24,409 nt of DNA from a virus, in IMG/VR virus record IMGVR_UViG_3300010885_062243, positions 1 to 24,409 of that record; one strand, 5' to 3'. Shown here one piece after another: positions 22,514 through 24,409 of this stretch. How positions within the stretch are numbered: position 1 is the first letter of the stretch; every line of letters starts with the position of its first letter. The notes beneath the pieces were generated by a model. It searched no databases. It was given only the letters and a program-made list of their open reading frames with translations, and was not told the origin of the DNA. A program made the translations under genes and the position numbers.

Positions 22514-22642
22514 TTAAAATATTGTTTTTGCTGAAATTTGTTTACGTTTAGTATTTAAACCCACATAAAGAAGGATTATCTGTAATGCTTCAAAAAAATT
22601 AATGTATCCATCTTTATATGTTCGTATAGTTTTTTTAATCAT
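22514..22642 (-). CDS. 42-aa basic micro-protein, module B (paralogue of 17637-17783)
   Basis: The ATG at 22642 has an AAGGAG site upstream. The product aligns with the module A micro-protein from YK to KR.QI (YKDGYINFFEALQIILLYVG and GLNTKRKQI). It lies 11 nt before the 121-aa gene. The same place, size and start context (TAAGGAG...ATGATTAAA) as in module A support that it is real despite the small size. Confidence 0.65.
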   Translation of the reverse strand: MIKKTIRTYKDGYINFFEALQIILLYVGLNTKRKQISAKTIF

Positions 22643-22665
22643 TTTTAAACTCCTTATTTTAAATT

Positions 22666-22681
22666 ATAAGCATATGCTTAC
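22666..22681. promoter_or_regulatory. Operator-like palindrome, module B copy
   Basis: On the plus strand ATAAGCATATGCTTAC; the inner 14 bp (22667-22680) are a perfect palindrome. On the minus strand TTGTAAGCATATGCTTATAAT parallels TTGTAAGTATATACTTACGAT of module A, so similarity extends past the dyad. Confidence 0.7.
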
Positions 22682-22688
22682 AAGTTAA

Positions 22689-22717
22689 ACATTATATACA
22701 ATACAATCGCATGTCAA
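22689..22717 (-). promoter_or_regulatory. Module B promoter
   Basis: On the minus strand TTGACA (22712-22717) is followed by TATAAT at 22691-22696 (15-bp spacer), or by TAATGT at 22689-22694 (17-bp spacer). The palindrome lies just downstream, as in module A. Confidence 0.55.
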
Positions 22718-22800
22718 TACATTATATATAATACATATATACTATTCGAGAGTTTGTTAAAACTACCCTATACAATATATTAACATTATATACACAATAC
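22689..22800. repeat. Three iteron-like direct repeats in an AT-rich intergenic region
   Basis: Copies of the form ACATTATATA-(C/T)A-(AC)-AATAC lie at 22689-22704, 22719-22734 and 22783-22800. The gap 22643-22881 holds no gene and is extremely AT-rich. The repeats lie between two divergent promoters. They could be regulator sites or part of a replication origin. Low-complexity AT sequence can mimic this. Confidence 0.45.
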
Positions 22801-22817
22801 ATATACAAAATAATACA

Positions 22818-22846
22818 TTGACAGCTTATAATTTTTGTTCTATATT
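22818..22846 (+). promoter_or_regulatory. Promoter of the Sak4-like gene
   Basis: TTGACA (22818-22823), a 17-bp spacer and TATATT (22841-22846) precede the gene by about 35 nt. A good AAAGGAG ribosome site follows. Confidence 0.7.
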
Positions 22847-22881
22847 TAAAATGTTATATAATTTAAAAAAGGAGCAAAAAT

Positions 22882-23766
22882 ATGTTAGATTTATCAAAAT
22901 TAGAAGCAAGAATTACATTAAAGCCTCATAGGTGGGTAGTTTATGGTGGTGAAGGAGCTGGAAAAAGTACATTAGCATCTCAAGCACCTAACCCTATATT
23001 CTTATGTGCTGAAAATGGTGCCGAGGCTCTTCCGGTACGAGCTCATCAAATTAAATCCTATCAGGATCTTACAGACAGTATTCAATGGTTATATAAAGAA
23101 GAACATGACTATCAAACTGTAGTTATTGATACTATGGATGCCCTTGAGAAACTAGTATGCGCTAAAATTGTAGAAGAACATAATAATGATCCTCGCAATA
23201 ATAGGGTTGAAACACTTGCTGAGATTAATCAGAAAGTCTATAGAAAAGGTACTATTTTATTTCTCGACAAATGGTCAAAAATAACATCTGCTTTAGATGC
23301 ATTACGTAATAAATGTAATTTAAACATAATATTACTGGCTCATAGTAACTTTGAAGGAAAAGTTATCCAAGACCCTATTAATGGATCTTATACGAAATTT
23401 GATCTTAAACTTGATAAAGACGTTACCTCTCATTTAGTTGAATGGGCTGATTGTGTGTTTTTCTTATGTAAAGACATGTATGCAATATCTTCTGCTGCTG
23501 AAACAAAAAAAGGTAAAGTACGTATGGCAACTGATGATAGAGTAATAATAACAGAAGATAATGGCAGAGTAAGAGCTAAAAATAGATTTAGATTACCGCC
23601 AAAAGTTGTAAATCATATCGACAAAGCATATACATTATTACATGAAATGATTGTAGAATATATCGATACAAGCAATTCTAATATTGTAGAGTTTAAAAAT
23701 GCTAGCGAGTCTGAATCTGAAAATATAGAAGAAAGAGAAGCAACTGATTATTTAACAGCAGGATAA
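22882..23766 (+). CDS. Sak4-like P-loop ATPase (single-strand annealing/recombination type)
   Basis: The 294-aa product has a RecA-like fold. The Walker A is GGEGAGKST (22-30) and the Walker B is VVIDT (80-84). A strand with LLAHSNFEG (151-159) plays the sensor-like role. A C-terminal region about 200-250 (KNRFRLPPKVV) is typical of AAA_24/Sak4 proteins, which in phages work with single-strand annealing proteins and SSB in recombination-dependent replication. An acidic Ser/Glu-rich tail ends the protein. No SSB or exonuclease is seen right after it. It is the first gene behind its own promoter. Confidence 0.8.
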   Translation: MLDLSKLEARITLKPHRWVVYGGEGAGKSTLASQAPNPIFLCAENGAEALPVRAHQIKSYQDLTDSIQWLYKEEHDYQTVVIDTMDALEKLVCAKIVEEHNNDPRNNRVETLAEINQKVYRKGTILFLDKWSKITSALDALRNKCNLNIILLAHSNFEGKVIQDPINGSYTKFDLKLDKDVTSHLVEWADCVFFLCKDMYAISSAAETKKGKVRMATDDRVIITEDNGRVRAKNRFRLPPKVVNHIDKAYTLLHEMIVEYIDTSNSNIVEFKNASESESENIEEREATDYLTAG

Positions 23767-23854
23767 TATCAGAAATTTATTTTACTATACAATCAGAAAA
23801 ATTACTTGAATTACTAAAAGAAGCTAAATAACAATTAATTTAATGAAGTAAAAC

Positions 23855-24409
<555 letters not shown>

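Noticed and set aside
23767-23834. Short plus-strand frame ending IYFTIQSEKLLELLKEAK between the Sak4-like gene and the last gene
   Set aside because: It has no ATG, GTG or TTG start with a ribosome site and only about 25 codons. It may be a remnant of a frameshifted tail.

Overview
The window is AT-rich throughout (roughly 30% GC by eye) and carries most of a tailed-phage (Caudoviricetes) genome or prophage of the short-tailed (podovirus) type. The likely host is an alphaproteobacterium. An intracellular, Rickettsiales-like host is my best guess from the base composition, the codon use and an OmpW-like outer-membrane protein with its own promoter. This host assignment is inference. No bacterial housekeeping gene, rRNA, tRNA, integrase, lysis gene or DNA polymerase was recognised in the window.

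Region 1 (positions 1-16000, minus strand) is one long virion-assembly operon. In transcription order it encodes a 56-aa protein, a ParB-like protein with a Cys knuckle, the small and large terminase subunits, and an 852-aa portal. Two small basic proteins sharing an EHHxxG motif follow, then a 74-aa protein, a GroES-like protein, a coiled-coil scaffold candidate and a 175-aa head-cluster protein. After an internal promoter come a decoration-like protein, the major capsid protein and two related unknown virion proteins. The operon continues with a gp4-like head-completion protein carrying an inserted F5/8 type C (discoidin) domain, a 236-aa virion protein and an SU10-type adaptor. A large tail-fibre gene with YadA-head-like repeats runs off the left edge. 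Genes are tightly packed with ATGA or TAATG overlaps. Well-formed sigma70-type promoters lie at 16025-16053 and 7085-7113, with weaker candidates at 10567-10595 and 9642-9670.

Region 2 (16000-17450) holds a VRR-NUC-type nuclease gene (+). It is divergent from the late operon, whose promoter lies inside the nuclease gene's first codons. A convergent OmpW-like outer-membrane gene (-) follows, with its own promoter.

Region 3 (17500-22860) is the most unusual part. Two related modules face each other. Module A (+) runs from 17537 to 18307 and module B (-) from 22717 back to 21637. Each begins with a TTGACA promoter followed by a near-identical 16-bp palindrome of the form rTAAGyATATrCTTAy. Each then has a 42-48 aa paralogous micro-protein, an unrelated or diverged ORF of about 100-120 aa, and a paralogous 69-71 aa DNA-binding-like protein. 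A small membrane protein follows in both. Between the modules lie orphan genes: a hydrophobic Cys-containing protein, two small related minus-strand ORFs, a TTG-start ORF and a winged-helix protein that may be a replication initiator. Module B ends at a strong rho-independent terminator (21605-21633).

Region 4 (22680-24409, plus strand) starts with an AT-rich intergenic region carrying three iteron-like repeats and a good promoter. It then encodes a Sak4-like P-loop ATPase, probably for recombination or replication. The last gene belongs to a conserved hypothetical family with the signature GKGCAVGCT, and its 3' part is an in-frame hexanucleotide microsatellite running off the right edge.
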